The notes beneath the pieces were generated by a model. The model made no database searches. It saw nothing but the letters and a program-made list of their open reading frames with translations, and had not been told where the DNA came from. A stretch of DNA of 42,705 nucleotides from Methanolobus sp. (GTDB lineage: Archaea > Halobacteriota > Methanosarcinia > Methanosarcinales > Methanosarcinaceae): assembly GCF_016278385.1 (NCBI RefSeq), contig NZ_JADQBY010000009.1, positions 1-42,705 of the forward strand, written 5' to 3'. The position numbers and the translations under genes were made by a program. Below are positions 17,175 to 28,794 of the stretch, one piece after another; positions within the stretch are counted from its first letter, which is position 1; every line of letters starts with the position of its first letter.

Positions 17175-19624
17175 TGGTCCAGTTCGAGAATCCCGCAGTT
17201 CTGTGGCTGATAATCCCTGCTGTTATTGCAGGGCTCTACATGCTGAAAAAAGTAAAAAGGAAAGAGCTTATTATTTCCCGCATAATTGTTGTCGTACTGC
17301 TTATCACAGCCTTTGCATCACCATTTATACTGGTGCCAAGGGTCACAATTGATGACAGCCCTGATCTTGTGATAATCTCAGATGAGACTGAAAGTATGGC
17401 ACTGTTTGCAAATGGAACTGCATCTGAGCTTTACGAAGCTTTGACTGCAAAAACGCCCGCAACACTTGTAAAGCTCACCGGGGACAGCACTTCCCTTGGA
17501 GATTCCATTGTACAATATTCCACTGGAGATAACCAGATAGTGCTGGTTACTGATGGTAACAGCAATACCGGGCAGGATGTCGAAGATGCCCTGCAATTTG
17601 CACAGGAAACAGGCACATCGGTTTATTTAGTCCAGCCAGAACTGGAGAATAACGACCTCACCGTGCAAATCGAAGGTGACAAGACTGTCATACAGAATAA
17701 TGAAAACCAGTTCAATATTGTGGTATCCCAGGCAATGGAACAGCAAATTACGTACAGTTATGAACTGTATAACGATGACACTCTTATAAGAAGTGCTACG
17801 GTTACACAAACAGAACGTGAAAAAACAATACCTATAACTCAAGTAACCTTTTCCAAGCTTGGAGCACATACCCTAAAGGTTGTTATAGTACCTGAGGGTT
17901 CTGACGTTGACGAGATCAACAATGTATTTTACAAGTCAGTTTACGCTGTACCAAAACCAAAGATAAGTGCTATTAACCTTGATACCACATCACCACTTGG
18001 TGGCATATTGTTGAACCTCTATGATGTTTCAACAGTAAGAGGACTTGAAAACATCGATAACAAAAAAGTCATTCTCATCGATAATACTGCAGCAAGAACG
18101 TTCACAGATGATGATGTTCAGCAAATGAAAGAATACCTCAATGAAGGAAGGGGTATTATTGTAGTTGGAGGAGACGGTTCATATAACTTTGGTAACTATC
18201 TTAATTCGTCCATCGAGGAAATACTACCTGTTCTTTCAAAACCTACAGACTGGAGTGGTGGCAGGAATATAGTACTTGTACTGGACATATCACCCAGTTC
18301 AAGAGATCATCAGACACTTGATGACATACTGGCAAATGCTCTCGCTATACTCGACGATAAAAATCTAAGGGACTCAAATTTAGGTGTCATTGCTTTTGGA
18401 AGTGAAGGTACAGACGTATCTGGCGGACTATTGTTCCTTGGTACAGCCTCAAATATGGAATTCCTGGATTCTGAAATCAGAACCCTCACACCAGGATCTG
18501 CAAGCGATACATCACTTGATAAAGGACTTGCGATTGCACAGGAATGGCTCCAAAACGAAGCGGGAGAACTTCAAATAATTATCATTTCTGATGGTGGTAT
18601 CAAATACTCATATGATGATAGCTTGGCCATCGCAGAGAATATAGTAGGTGAAGGTGTGAACCTCTATTACGTGCATATAAGTTCTAGTGCGCCATCACAG
18701 GTTGATGACTATGGGAACTTGTATGCAGAAAAATTGATGAATGAAGTAGGAGGCACTTATTTCCATATAGAACAGGAAGAAAGAGCAAATATAAAGTTCG
18801 ATAAACTGCCTCAGGAAACAAATGACAATGAAACGGATGATTCTGGAACCTATCCTCTTATCGAACTCAATACCAAGCATTTCATCACCAAGGATATCGA
18901 CATAAATGGCACCATCACCGGCTACAACGACGTTACCCCAAAAGCAGGAGCTGATCGTCTTATAATTACCAGCACCGGAAAGCCTGTGCTCACCACCTGG
19001 AGATACGGACTTGGAAGGGTTGCTGCCCTTACAACCGATAACGGGAAGGGTGGAGAGAATATGTGGGCTACACAATTGTACTCAGGCAATAACTCAAAGC
19101 TCATATCCTCAACCGTAAACTGGGCAATTGGAAATCCAAGAGAAGAAACCGGAGCTGTTGTGGATGCACCAGACACATGGTATGGCACACCTGTAACTAT
19201 TGAACTGACAATGTATGATGAAGGCATTCCCACTCTGAAACTTGACAATGCGGAAGTTGATCTGTCACTTACAGGGACAAATGTCTATGAAGCTGATATT
19301 AACCCAAGCCCCATAGGTATACATGACCTCTCAGGGTATCCTGTAGCAGTAAACTATGCACTTGAGTACCGCGATGTGGGAATTAATGAGGATCTTCCTG
19401 TACTTATCAAGGCATACGGCGGAAGTACCTATACTGTAAATGAAGCAAGGGCCAACTTGCTTGAAGAAGCAAAAGGAAACTCCGAAAAGCTTGTACGTGA
19501 CAGTGTGAGCCAGAAGATATACTTCCTGATCGCTGCTCTTATTGTATTCCTTGGAGAAGTCATCCTGAGAAGAATAAAAGAGATAAAGGAAATGAAGAAA
19601 CTGGAGCAGGAGATCAGGACTTAG
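17174..19624 (+). CDS. Large membrane VWA / amidotransferase-like protein
   Basis: 816 aa, overlapping the previous stop by ATGA. Two N-terminal helices (AVLWLIIPAVIAGLYML; IIVVVLLITAFASPFIL), then a first VWA-like region whose metal site is degenerate (DETES, Thr in place of the first Ser) but keeps VTDGNSNTG. After a middle region and an amidotransferase-like stretch (MKEYLNEGRGIIVVGGDGSYNFG) comes a second VWA domain with an intact DISPS site, then a further domain and a C-terminal helix (IYFLIAALIVFLGEVIL) with a basic tail. Same architecture class as bacterial BatB/C-type and YfbK-like surface VWA proteins. Last gene of the operon. Confidence 0.82.
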   Translation: MVQFENPAVLWLIIPAVIAGLYMLKKVKRKELIISRIIVVVLLITAFASPFILVPRVTIDDSPDLVIISDETESMALFANGTASELYEALTAKTPATLVKLTGDSTSLGDSIVQYSTGDNQIVLVTDGNSNTGQDVEDALQFAQETGTSVYLVQPELENNDLTVQIEGDKTVIQNNENQFNIVVSQAMEQQITYSYELYNDDTLIRSATVTQTEREKTIPITQVTFSKLGAHTLKVVIVPEGSDVDEINNVFYKSVYAVPKPKISAINLDTTSPLGGILLNLYDVSTVRGLENIDNKKVILIDNTAARTFTDDDVQQMKEYLNEGRGIIVVGGDGSYNFGNYLNSSIEEILPVLSKPTDWSGGRNIVLVLDISPSSRDHQTLDDILANALAILDDKNLRDSNLGVIAFGSEGTDVSGGLLFLGTASNMEFLDSEIRTLTPGSASDTSLDKGLAIAQEWLQNEAGELQIIIISDGGIKYSYDDSLAIAENIVGEGVNLYYVHISSSAPSQVDDYGNLYAEKLMNEVGGTYFHIEQEERANIKFDKLPQETNDNETDDSGTYPLIELNTKHFITKDIDINGTITGYNDVTPKAGADRLIITSTGKPVLTTWRYGLGRVAALTTDNGKGGENMWATQLYSGNNSKLISSTVNWAIGNPREETGAVVDAPDTWYGTPVTIELTMYDEGIPTLKLDNAEVDLSLTGTNVYEADINPSPIGIHDLSGYPVAVNYALEYRDVGINEDLPVLIKAYGGSTYTVNEARANLLEEAKGNSEKLVRDSVSQKIYFLIAALIVFLGEVILRRIKEIKEMKKLEQEIRT

Positions 19625-19681
19625 ATCAAATGTTCTGATTTTCTGTTAAATCATATAGTCCGCTGATGTTGAACTATTGTA

Positions 19682-20527
19682 GACTTCAAGCAGGGCTTTT
19701 TTCTTTTTTATTTGCTTCCTGAATTTGATGGTATGCGAGCTCTGGAAATTACTCTTACTTACGATAACACTATTCACTTCATCATTCTAGCAGGTGCGGC
19801 CAATGAGGAGATAATAATCGATGCTATGAAATCCGGAGCAAACGACTACATATTAAAGGAACACATCAATAGGCTACCTTTTGCTATACAGGAAGCTATC
19901 AAAAAAAGAAACATTCTTCAGGAAGGCAAACAAACAATAGAATCCCTTGAGTTTCTCTCACAAATTGTGGAGCAATCACCTTATTCTATCATTTCGACCG
20001 ACATGGAAGGAAGGATAACAAGCTGGAACAAGGGAGCTGAAAATATTTTCGGATATTCTGCCAGGTAAGCTTTAGAACAACATATATCCCTGGTTTACCA
20101 TGATAATGACCGCCTAATTCTGGAAAAGGATGTTATTAAACCCCTTATTTCAAAAGGGCATCACCAAAAACATGTTCGTATGAAACGCAAAAACGGGAAT
20201 TCATTCATGGGTTCTTTGTCCCTCTGGAGAATTAACGATAAGGCGGGTAAACCTGCAGGAATGGTAGGTTACACACTTGATATCACTGAAACGGTAAAAG
20301 CAGAAGAAGAGGTACTTGGAAAGAGTGCTGAAGATTTCTTTTTTACTGAGTATGAAAAAAATGAAATCATGGAAATACTGAAAGACAAAGGATTCAAAAG
20401 TGAACGACGTGCCAGAAAAAAAGATGGGACTATGCCTGTATGGTTATCAACATCTATCATAAAAGACTCTGCGGGCAAACATGTAGCATATATGGGCTCT
20501 GTCATAGATATTATTGAGAGAAAATAA
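19682..20527 (+). pseudogene. Decayed response-regulator/PAS signalling gene
   Basis: One reading frame, interrupted once, encodes a truncated receiver domain (LLPEFDGMRALEI to MKSGANDYILKEHINRLP) and a PAS domain (IVEQSPYSIISTDMEGRITSW, ENIFGYSAR). An in-frame TAA follows at 20066-20068, and then the rest of that PAS (ALEQHISLVYHDNDR) and part of a second PAS ending DIIERK. The receiver lacks its N-terminal half and the residue expected to be the phosphoacceptor Asp is not there (FYLLPEFDG). No kinase domain follows. The codon after SAR is normally Glu in related PAS domains, so GAA to TAA is the likely lesion. TAA is not the pyrrolysine codon, so readthrough is not expected. Confidence 0.75.
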
Positions 20528-20715
20528 AGAATACCTGGAAATATAAAACGGAACAATATGAGTTGAAAGTGAAACAGGAAAAAGTAGAAAATTCACTTTT
20601 AAAATACCTGTTAATCCTTAGAGAAGAGAATGCAATATATATGAACATGAATAAAATAATACCAGAGATTCCCGTTCAAGATTTCTGAATTACCAGATAA
20701 AAGGTGGAGTGTAAC
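20528..20715. other. Short gap with a possible 39-codon frame
   Basis: A GTG-started frame at 20569-20688 (VKQEKVENSLLKYLLILREE...) has no clear ribosome-binding site and may be the last scrap of the upstream signalling pseudogene. No other content seen. Confidence 0.25.
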
Positions 20716-21300
20716 ATGAAAGTCAGCATAATAGGTGGAGCAATAGGTAGCGGTAAAACAACAATGATACTTGATCTTGCAAAGTATCTAACTGAAAAGG
20801 GAGAAAAAGTAGGAGTTATTGTGCAGGAGACCGGGGAATTGGACTATGATGAAAAGACACTTTCAGAACTGGGAATTAGGACAAAAGAAGTGAACAGTGT
20901 ATGCATCCCATGTTCTCTTGATACTGATATAAGAAGTGACCTATTGACTTTAAAAGAAGAATTCAATCCCGATACGGTTTTCATAGAGACTGAAGAAACT
21001 GTGCTTCCGCATAAACTAAAAATTGACATTGAAAGAATGGAGCTTTCAGAGATAGAATTGCTCCCTGCTTTAATACTTATCAATTCATCCGAGTTTGAAA
21101 CAAAAGCAGACCAGCTCATTGAATATACCAAAAAACAGGTAGAAGGTGCAGAAATAATCTGTATCAACATGACAGAAAAAGACAGAACAGAACATGTTGC
21201 TGATGTTAAAAAACTGGTTTCTGAGCTGAATCCAACTGCAAAGCTGCTTGAAGGTCCAAAGCTTAGGGAAGAGGCATTTCTTAAAATGCTTCTTGTTTAG
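20716..21300 (+). CDS. Small CobW/HypB-like P-loop GTPase
   Basis: 194 aa from ATG 20716, with AAGGTGGAG (20701-20709) 6 nt upstream; a GTG at 20704 lies inside that site. N-terminal Walker A GGAIGSGKTTM, followed by a conserved CIPCSLDTD that recalls the metal-binding CxxC region of CobW/UreG/HypB-type metallochaperone GTPases, a Walker B-like DTVFIETEE, and LILINSSEF in place of the NKxD guanine motif. Stand-alone G domain without the CobW C-terminal domain. Likely role: nucleotide-driven delivery of metal or cofactor to an unidentified enzyme. No partner gene is adjacent; the neighbours upstream are pseudogene and downstream the methionine genes. Confidence 0.7.
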   Translation: MKVSIIGGAIGSGKTTMILDLAKYLTEKGEKVGVIVQETGELDYDEKTLSELGIRTKEVNSVCIPCSLDTDIRSDLLTLKEEFNPDTVFIETEETVLPHKLKIDIERMELSEIELLPALILINSSEFETKADQLIEYTKKQVEGAEIICINMTEKDRTEHVADVKKLVSELNPTAKLLEGPKLREEAFLKMLLV

Positions 21301-21313
21301 TTTTCTTTCGAAT

Positions 21314-21346
21314 GGAGGTGAAGAAAGCTATAAATGCTGCACCTCC
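21314..21346 (+). terminator. Hairpin after the P-loop GTPase gene
   Basis: GGAGGTG (21314-21320) pairs with CACCTCC (21340-21346); T-rich sequence follows at 21351-21382. Possible terminator. The 19-nt loop is large, so this is tentative. Confidence 0.35.
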
Positions 21347-21505
21347 AAAATATCTTTATTCAAATTCTATTTTTCTTTTTTAAATAGTGATTTATTTGTT
21401 ACTACATTAATGAAATACGGAGGTAATAAACGAAATTATTCAAAAATAGTAAACTAAGAACAATATTTCAATAACTCTTAGTAATATTCTCTTTGTGAAT
21501 TATGC

Positions 21506-21520
21506 AAAGTTATATGTAAA
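21506..21520 (+). promoter_or_regulatory. TATA region of the metY-metX operon
   Basis: AAAGTTATATGTAAA combines a BRE-like purine stretch with a TATA element. Transcription is expected near 21540, ahead of both candidate metY starts. Confidence 0.4.
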
Positions 21521-21557
21521 ACTACGTTAATTAGGTAATAGCGCAACAAAGGTATGA

Positions 21558-24355
<2,798 letters not shown>

Positions 24356-24420
24356 GTTCCATTTTAACTATTTTTTAAGTACTTCTGTTTTTTTGCAGTT
24401 TTCTCCAGTACTCGCAACCA

Positions 24421-24430
24421 TTTATATATG
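24421..24430 (+). promoter_or_regulatory. TATA element of the HTH regulator
   Basis: TTTATATATG lies 44 nt upstream of ATG 24474, giving a leader of roughly 20 nt containing GAGGT (24464-24468). Confidence 0.4.
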
Positions 24431-24473
24431 ACTGATGCTTTGATACAGTACTGTGAAATAATAGAGGTATTAT

Positions 24474-24836
24474 ATGGTTGACTTTGCCTGTAAAGAGTTT
24501 GAAATCGAAGCTGTCATCAAATGTGGTCTGAACCTGACAAAAGCCGAACTTCAGATATTGAAATATTTCCTTCAATATGGCCAGGAATGGCTTACAACAG
24601 AGGGTATAGCCGAAGAGCTGGATCTTAACCTTTCAACTGTTCAGAGAAGTGTTAAGAAACTCTATGAAAGGAAGATACTCATTCGCTCCCAGAACAACAT
24701 GGACGGTGGCGGATATTTCTTTGTATACAAGATACGCAGCAAGAAAGACATCCATGAACTTATCATGGAGATCGTTAACAACTGGGTAAAAAGAGTTGAT
24801 AGCGAACTCAAGTCATGGGCAGATGAAAACCAGTGA
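24474..24836 (+). CDS. Winged-helix transcriptional regulator (TrmB/MarR-like)
   Basis: 120 aa. A winged helix-turn-helix occupies about residues 20-90: NLTKAELQILKYFLQYGQEW-LTTEGIAEELDLNLSTVQRSVKKLYERKILIRSQ, with a wing GGGYFFVYKIRS and a C-terminal dimerisation-like helix (IHELIMEIVNNWVKRVDSEL). Size and pattern fit the short TrmB-type regulators common in Methanosarcina relatives. Own promoter and GAGGT site. It lies between metX and an Fe-S membrane protein, so it may control either; no operator was recognised. Conserved Cys appears only near the N-terminus. Confidence 0.8.
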   Translation: MVDFACKEFEIEAVIKCGLNLTKAELQILKYFLQYGQEWLTTEGIAEELDLNLSTVQRSVKKLYERKILIRSQNNMDGGGYFFVYKIRSKKDIHELIMEIVNNWVKRVDSELKSWADENQ

Positions 24837-24911
24837 ATCAATTGAATTTAACATACTAATACCGATTTCAATCAATAAGATTAAAAATATCATCAATAAA
24901 GGGTGAAAAAT

Positions 24912-25526
24912 GTGCTAAAAATTACTCCATACCTTGGAATTCTCGTTATTATCGTATCAATTGCAGGACTCTGGTTCCCGCTACTGGGATATTTCCTTCT
25001 GCTTGTATTCGCAACACTTATGGTCACAAGTTACTTCAGAGGACGATGGTTCTGCGGAAATCTCTGCCCCAGGGGAAGTTTCAATGATTTCTGGGTTGGA
25101 AAGATAACACGCAATAAAAAGATTCCTGCAATCCTTAGAAGCTACTGGATCAGAATACCACTGTTCCTTATGATGATGGTATTCATGGGTTACAGACTGC
25201 TCAACACACACGGACTAATCAACCAGATAGGAATGGTCTTTGTTGTCATGTGTCTTGTAACTACAAGCATCGCACTGATTACTGGAGCAAGCATCAGTCC
25301 ACGTACATGGTGTACCTTCTGCCCCATGGGAACAGTCCAGAATCTCATTGGCGGAAGCAAGTACCAGCTGAAGGTCGATGACGTGAAATGTGTTAATTGT
25401 AACAAGTGTGAAAAGAGCTGCCCAATGCAGCTTGAAGTCCACAACAACAGTAAGAAACCGGACTGCATCAAGTGCGGAAGATGTATCACCGCATGTCCCA
25501 CAAAGGCACTGACGTTTAAAGCCTGA
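24912..25526 (+). CDS. Membrane-bound 4Fe-4S protein (NapH/CcoG-like)
   Basis: 204 aa from GTG 24912 with GGGTGA 5 nt upstream. About four membrane helices (YLGILVIIVSIAGLWF, YFLLLVFATLMVTS, IPLFLMMMVFMGYRL, GMVFVVMCLVTTSIALI) carry two CxxxCP motifs on loops: CGNLCPRGSFND and CTFCPMGTVQN. The C-terminus has two ferredoxin-type clusters, CVNCNKCEKSCP and CIKCGRCITACP. This is the NapH/CcoG-type polyferredoxin-like layout used in membrane electron transfer. The redox partner is unknown; no reductase gene is adjacent. Confidence 0.85.
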   Translation: MLKITPYLGILVIIVSIAGLWFPLLGYFLLLVFATLMVTSYFRGRWFCGNLCPRGSFNDFWVGKITRNKKIPAILRSYWIRIPLFLMMMVFMGYRLLNTHGLINQIGMVFVVMCLVTTSIALITGASISPRTWCTFCPMGTVQNLIGGSKYQLKVDDVKCVNCNKCEKSCPMQLEVHNNSKKPDCIKCGRCITACPTKALTFKA

Positions 25527-25998
25527 ACTAAGGTCCAGGCAGTATTTTCTATTTTGCTATTTTAGTAAACCACAGATAAATGTGGATAAATCCCAGATGA
25601 GAATTATCTGCGGTTGAAAATAAATGGCTCTGTAGAGAAACATCTCTATTTTTAATAATCAGTATGATGGGAAAGAGTTTAGCAACTGATTATTTATTCA
25701 TCTTTTCGTATCTTGCCGGCTTCGCCGGGACCCTCCGGGATGGTTTAAGCTATTCCTGACTTCAGATCAGTAAACTTATTGTTCCTTTGCCCTATGTTTC
25801 TGATAGTTCCGCAAAAGGTCATTGACAACAAAATAATGTGACCACCCGCCGCAGGCGGCACGTTTCTTCGATACCGTTCTGAAGACTTACGAAATAGTGA
25901 AGTTATTGAAAATTGCTGAGTTCAAAGTTGTAATTAACAGGACTTCTACAAAACCAAATAAACTATAAACAGTTTTTCTACAAAATCATTCTGTCCAC
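25527..25998. other. 472-bp intergenic region with GC hairpins
   Basis: No gene seen. It contains two compact 13-nt hairpins, CCGGC-TTC-GCCGG (25716-25728) and CCGCC-GCA-GGCGG (25846-25858), both GC-rich islands in AT-rich DNA and similar in geometry to the one at 4188-4200. Confidence 0.5.
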
Positions 25999-26493
25999 TC
26001 ATTCCAATTCTGAACTGTCCTTACAGATGCAGAACTCACAAAATGATATACCTGTTTCTGACTGTTTTTCCTTAACAGGACAATAGTAATGCAGCTCTTT
26101 CTGAGTAATTCTCTGACCACCCGGAAAAACCATACCAACAGGATGCAGAGGTTCTTTCACTATGAAGATCTGATATGCAAATACAAGACTGGTAAACCTG
26201 CTTAAAACGTCTCTTTTTCGGCCTTCTGAATCATTTTTGTCCTTTATGCTATCAAGAAGTGAATCATATTCCTCTGCATCAATATCTTCGTCTGCCAGGA
26301 CCGGACCATGTCTTTTCAACTTGAGAAAACAGTCGTAAAGGAAAGTGAAATAATCCGATGAATATATGGTCTTGTAAGGTTCAGGAACGTGTTCTACAGC
26401 ATCCATGATGGCTGCACGGGCGAGGCTCAGGTCTTCATTGGAAATGTGCCGCCCCTCTTTTTTCAGTTCACTTAGCAGTTCTGATCGATCCAT
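25999..26493 (-). CDS. UPF0305 / DUF2115 family protein
   Basis: 164 aa from ATG 26493 (MDRSELLSEL); an in-frame ATG at 26526 would add 11 residues. Neither has a good ribosome-binding site. The start at DRSELLSELKKEGRHISNEDL and the end HPVGMVFPGGQRI...YYCPVKEKQSET...FCEFCICKD match DUF2115 (UPF0305), a methanogen-specific family of unknown function. The three C-terminal cysteines (CPV, CEFC) plus histidine suggest a metal or Fe-S site. Followed on the minus strand by a gene-free region; stands alone. Confidence 0.75.
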   Translation of the reverse strand: MDRSELLSELKKEGRHISNEDLSLARAAIMDAVEHVPEPYKTIYSSDYFTFLYDCFLKLKRHGPVLADEDIDAEEYDSLLDSIKDKNDSEGRKRDVLSRFTSLVFAYQIFIVKEPLHPVGMVFPGGQRITQKELHYYCPVKEKQSETGISFCEFCICKDSSELE

Positions 26494-26526
26494 TATTTCA
26501 GAATTAAATATTCGGTGAAAGTACAT

Positions 26527-26881
26527 AAGTGTTTATTCAACAAAAGAACCGGAACAAGAGGTTATCTAATTAGCTCCAAACCTTTATTTTCCAATTAGGC
26601 AACAATTTTTAAAAGAACCTCTCAAATGAGTTTCTTTTTCTGTATTCCTCTCTGTAATTCTAACATTGGAATATTTAATCCATATCAGTATTGGCTTTTC
26701 AAGCTAATTAGATCGAGTTGCAGACAATTGACCCAGGGTTGACAGTCAAGAGTAAAAATTTATTCTTAATTTTGTTTGGATCGACTAAAATGCAGACAAA
26801 ACTAAGAACATACAATATTATTCCTAATGACAATATATCCTGCAGTCCAAATGGTTTGAATTCTACGACGCTCTCTTAAGT
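26527..26881. repeat. Intergenic region with inverted copy of the left-edge repeat
   Basis: 26725-26787 is an inverted, diverged copy of bases 1-60. Within it CTTAATTTTGTTTG (about 26765) and the complement of CAGACAAAACTAAG (about 26796) form an imperfect hairpin. No intact gene; a short open stretch starting at 26790 (MQTKLRTYNII) is not recognised. Likely mobile-element residue. Confidence 0.4.
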
Positions 26882-28330
26882 TTAGCCTATGAAGAGGAAA
26901 TTCTCGAATTGCCACGGATCTGGATCGTGTTCTATGGCTGGATTTTCCTTGAAGAATATCCTTCTATCATTGAGCGGTGTCCAGTCCGACGGCGTGGAAA
27001 TGAATTTTCCAAGATACGGTCTGGCAATATCCAGGACAAAATCATGAGGTAGGTCTTCAGGTGTCTTAAGACCCTCTCGTGGATTTTCCAGCATCCAGAG
27101 GATAGCAGCAACAATGCCTGCAGCTACCTGTAGAGTAGTAGCATTCTGACTGGGAGCAAGGGTTCTGGTCTCGTCAATACCCAATGCGCTGCCGGTCCAC
27201 CAGGAATTATAGGAATGGCCCATCAAGAGTGCCCCTATTATATCCTCTCCGGAAACAATCTCATTTGTCATGATCCTGAGTTTGGGCTGAAGCTCATAAT
27301 TGCGACCTCGCAGTTCGAAAAGTGAGGAAAGTGTATCATGACAGGGCATGTACGCATAATGAACAGTAGGTCTGAAGACCGCCTCGGCATCTTCCCAGAC
27401 TGTCAACAGTTTTGAAAGACCATATGATTCACCATGACGAATCGCCATACCTACTATTTCTTCGTCGGGTATCCATGATCGGACCCATGTGTTCATACCC
27501 ATCTGGGGCATGAAAATCACATTTTTAGGTCCGTAGTCCGGTACATGTGCCAGTGGAGGCAGTTTGTTCTCATGTGTTCCCCAGGCGATTTCAACGGGAG
27601 CAGTTCCTTCTTCCCTTAAGCCTTCAATACTCCATGTCCCTACGAATTCGTTGACTTCCTTTGCCCGGTTTGCGACCTGGGTATCCCGCTCGCTGCAATG
27701 GATCACCCTGACACCCAGCTTCTGGGCAAGCCGGGCGAAATCCCTGTTCTCTGCAAGGAGGTTGATTTCCTTTTCATCCTCGGAAGAGACTTTCTTGTCA
27801 GCACATGTGCGGGCGGCAATATCCAGCAGACCCTGCTTTACGAAATGAGTTATCAGGCCTGGATTCGCTCCATGATCGACAACAGCAGTCGGTGCATTTT
27901 TCCAATCATGGGAAAGTTCGAGCAATCTCATTTGCCGCAAATAAAGTGATTTTTCCAGTAGACTTCGGGTCATAAAATCCTTGTTAGGATCCCATACTTC
28001 AACCGAAGTGTTAATGTACAATACATCGTGCTCATGGCACCATGTAATGATGGAATTGGCATCAATATTCCACGAAAGGTCAATGATCAGGCCTTCATTT
28101 TCCATGTATTTTGACAAAACCTGATCCAGATTCTTAGGGGTAATCTTTTCACAGACAAATGTTAATCCCTGATTGGTATATTTTTTAAGAGATCTCGATT
28201 TGTCTTCAAAATCAATTAAGGTAATGTTCTCTAGAGGAATATCGAGTTTGTCCAGTAAAAGTGGTAAGGTGCATTGTGAAACTGAACCATAACCGATGAT
28301 GAGAACCTTATTGGAAAACACTTTTTTCAT
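26882..28330 (-). CDS. hss: Homospermidine synthase (bacterial type)
   Basis: 482 aa, close to the about 477-480 aa of bacterial homospermidine synthases. Nucleotide-binding VLIIGYGSVSQCTLP at the N-terminus; characteristic ATAVVDHGANPGLITHFVKQGL-like stretch (TAVVDHGANPGL), EVNEFVGTWSIEG, IAWGTHE and HSYNSWWTGSALGI. It makes sym-homospermidine from putrescine, using NAD+ as a tightly bound hydride carrier. A TATA element at about 28353-28363 predicts a leaderless mRNA. Distribution among archaea is patchy, so lateral acquisition from bacteria is plausible. No other polyamine gene is adjacent. Confidence 0.92.
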   Translation of the reverse strand: MKKVFSNKVLIIGYGSVSQCTLPLLLDKLDIPLENITLIDFEDKSRSLKKYTNQGLTFVCEKITPKNLDQVLSKYMENEGLIIDLSWNIDANSIITWCHEHDVLYINTSVEVWDPNKDFMTRSLLEKSLYLRQMRLLELSHDWKNAPTAVVDHGANPGLITHFVKQGLLDIAARTCADKKVSSEDEKEINLLAENRDFARLAQKLGVRVIHCSERDTQVANRAKEVNEFVGTWSIEGLREEGTAPVEIAWGTHENKLPPLAHVPDYGPKNVIFMPQMGMNTWVRSWIPDEEIVGMAIRHGESYGLSKLLTVWEDAEAVFRPTVHYAYMPCHDTLSSLFELRGRNYELQPKLRIMTNEIVSGEDIIGALLMGHSYNSWWTGSALGIDETRTLAPSQNATTLQVAAGIVAAILWMLENPREGLKTPEDLPHDFVLDIARPYLGKFISTPSDWTPLNDRRIFFKENPAIEHDPDPWQFENFLFIG

Positions 28331-28690
28331 GGCTTGCGTACACGTATCACAGACATATAACTTTTTTGTTTATGGCCAGATTTCTCTCAAAATGCAATAT
28401 TCACAGTATTTAGAATCTAATACCTGCTGAAACTAGAAAGAAAGGAATTAATTACAGGTGTACACTGAGAAAATTGAAGGATAGAGTCAGAGAAGATGAC
28501 TTCAATCGGAATAGGAAGGAGATGGGGAAAATATTTAATTTTGCAGTATCAATGGAAGAACATTATTACTTATTTCAATTCTAATATAAAGTAACACATA
28601 AAAATAGTCGAACTTATGTATTATTGTCTAATATGTTTACTGTGTTATAATTTGATTGAACCATAATTTCTCTTTTAGTGATATCAAATT
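28331..28690. other. Intergenic region before the Cas1 scrap
   Basis: Apart from the hss promoter I see nothing recognisable; AT-rich sequence without a frame of useful length. Confidence 0.4.
28353..28363 (-). promoter_or_regulatory. TATA element of hss
   Basis: The minus strand reads AGTTATATGTC about 25-30 nt before the hss start codon, so the transcript should begin at or within a few nt of ATG 28330. No Shine-Dalgarno sequence is present. Confidence 0.45.
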
Positions 28691-28768
28691 ATGAATACTG
28701 AATATGATAAACCATTTACACTTAATAATCACGTAAGAGAAAGGTTGGAAATGTGGGAATTATTCTAA
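28691..28768 (+). pseudogene. Cas1 C-terminal fragment (copy 1)
   Basis: 25 codons ending YDKPFTLNNHVRERLEMWELF. The KPF-LN-HVRERLE tail matches the C-terminus of the Cas1 fragment at 31685-31969, and DNA identity is high over about 54 bp. It is only the last 20 or so residues of Cas1; nothing upstream continues it. It shows that the tail reads through RLEMW, whereas copy 2 has a stop at the Trp codon. Confidence 0.6.
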
Positions 28769-28794
28769 GATATCTAAAAATATTTAAATTAAGA

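Noticed and set aside
19682-20527. Pyrrolysine readthrough as explanation of the interrupted signalling gene
   Set aside because: The interrupting codon is TAA; only TAG can encode pyrrolysine. The break at 35699 is TGA, likewise excluded.
21301-21557. Riboswitch upstream of metY
   Set aside because: No known S-adenosylmethionine or other riboswitch core was recognisable; only a loose hairpin and a TATA element.
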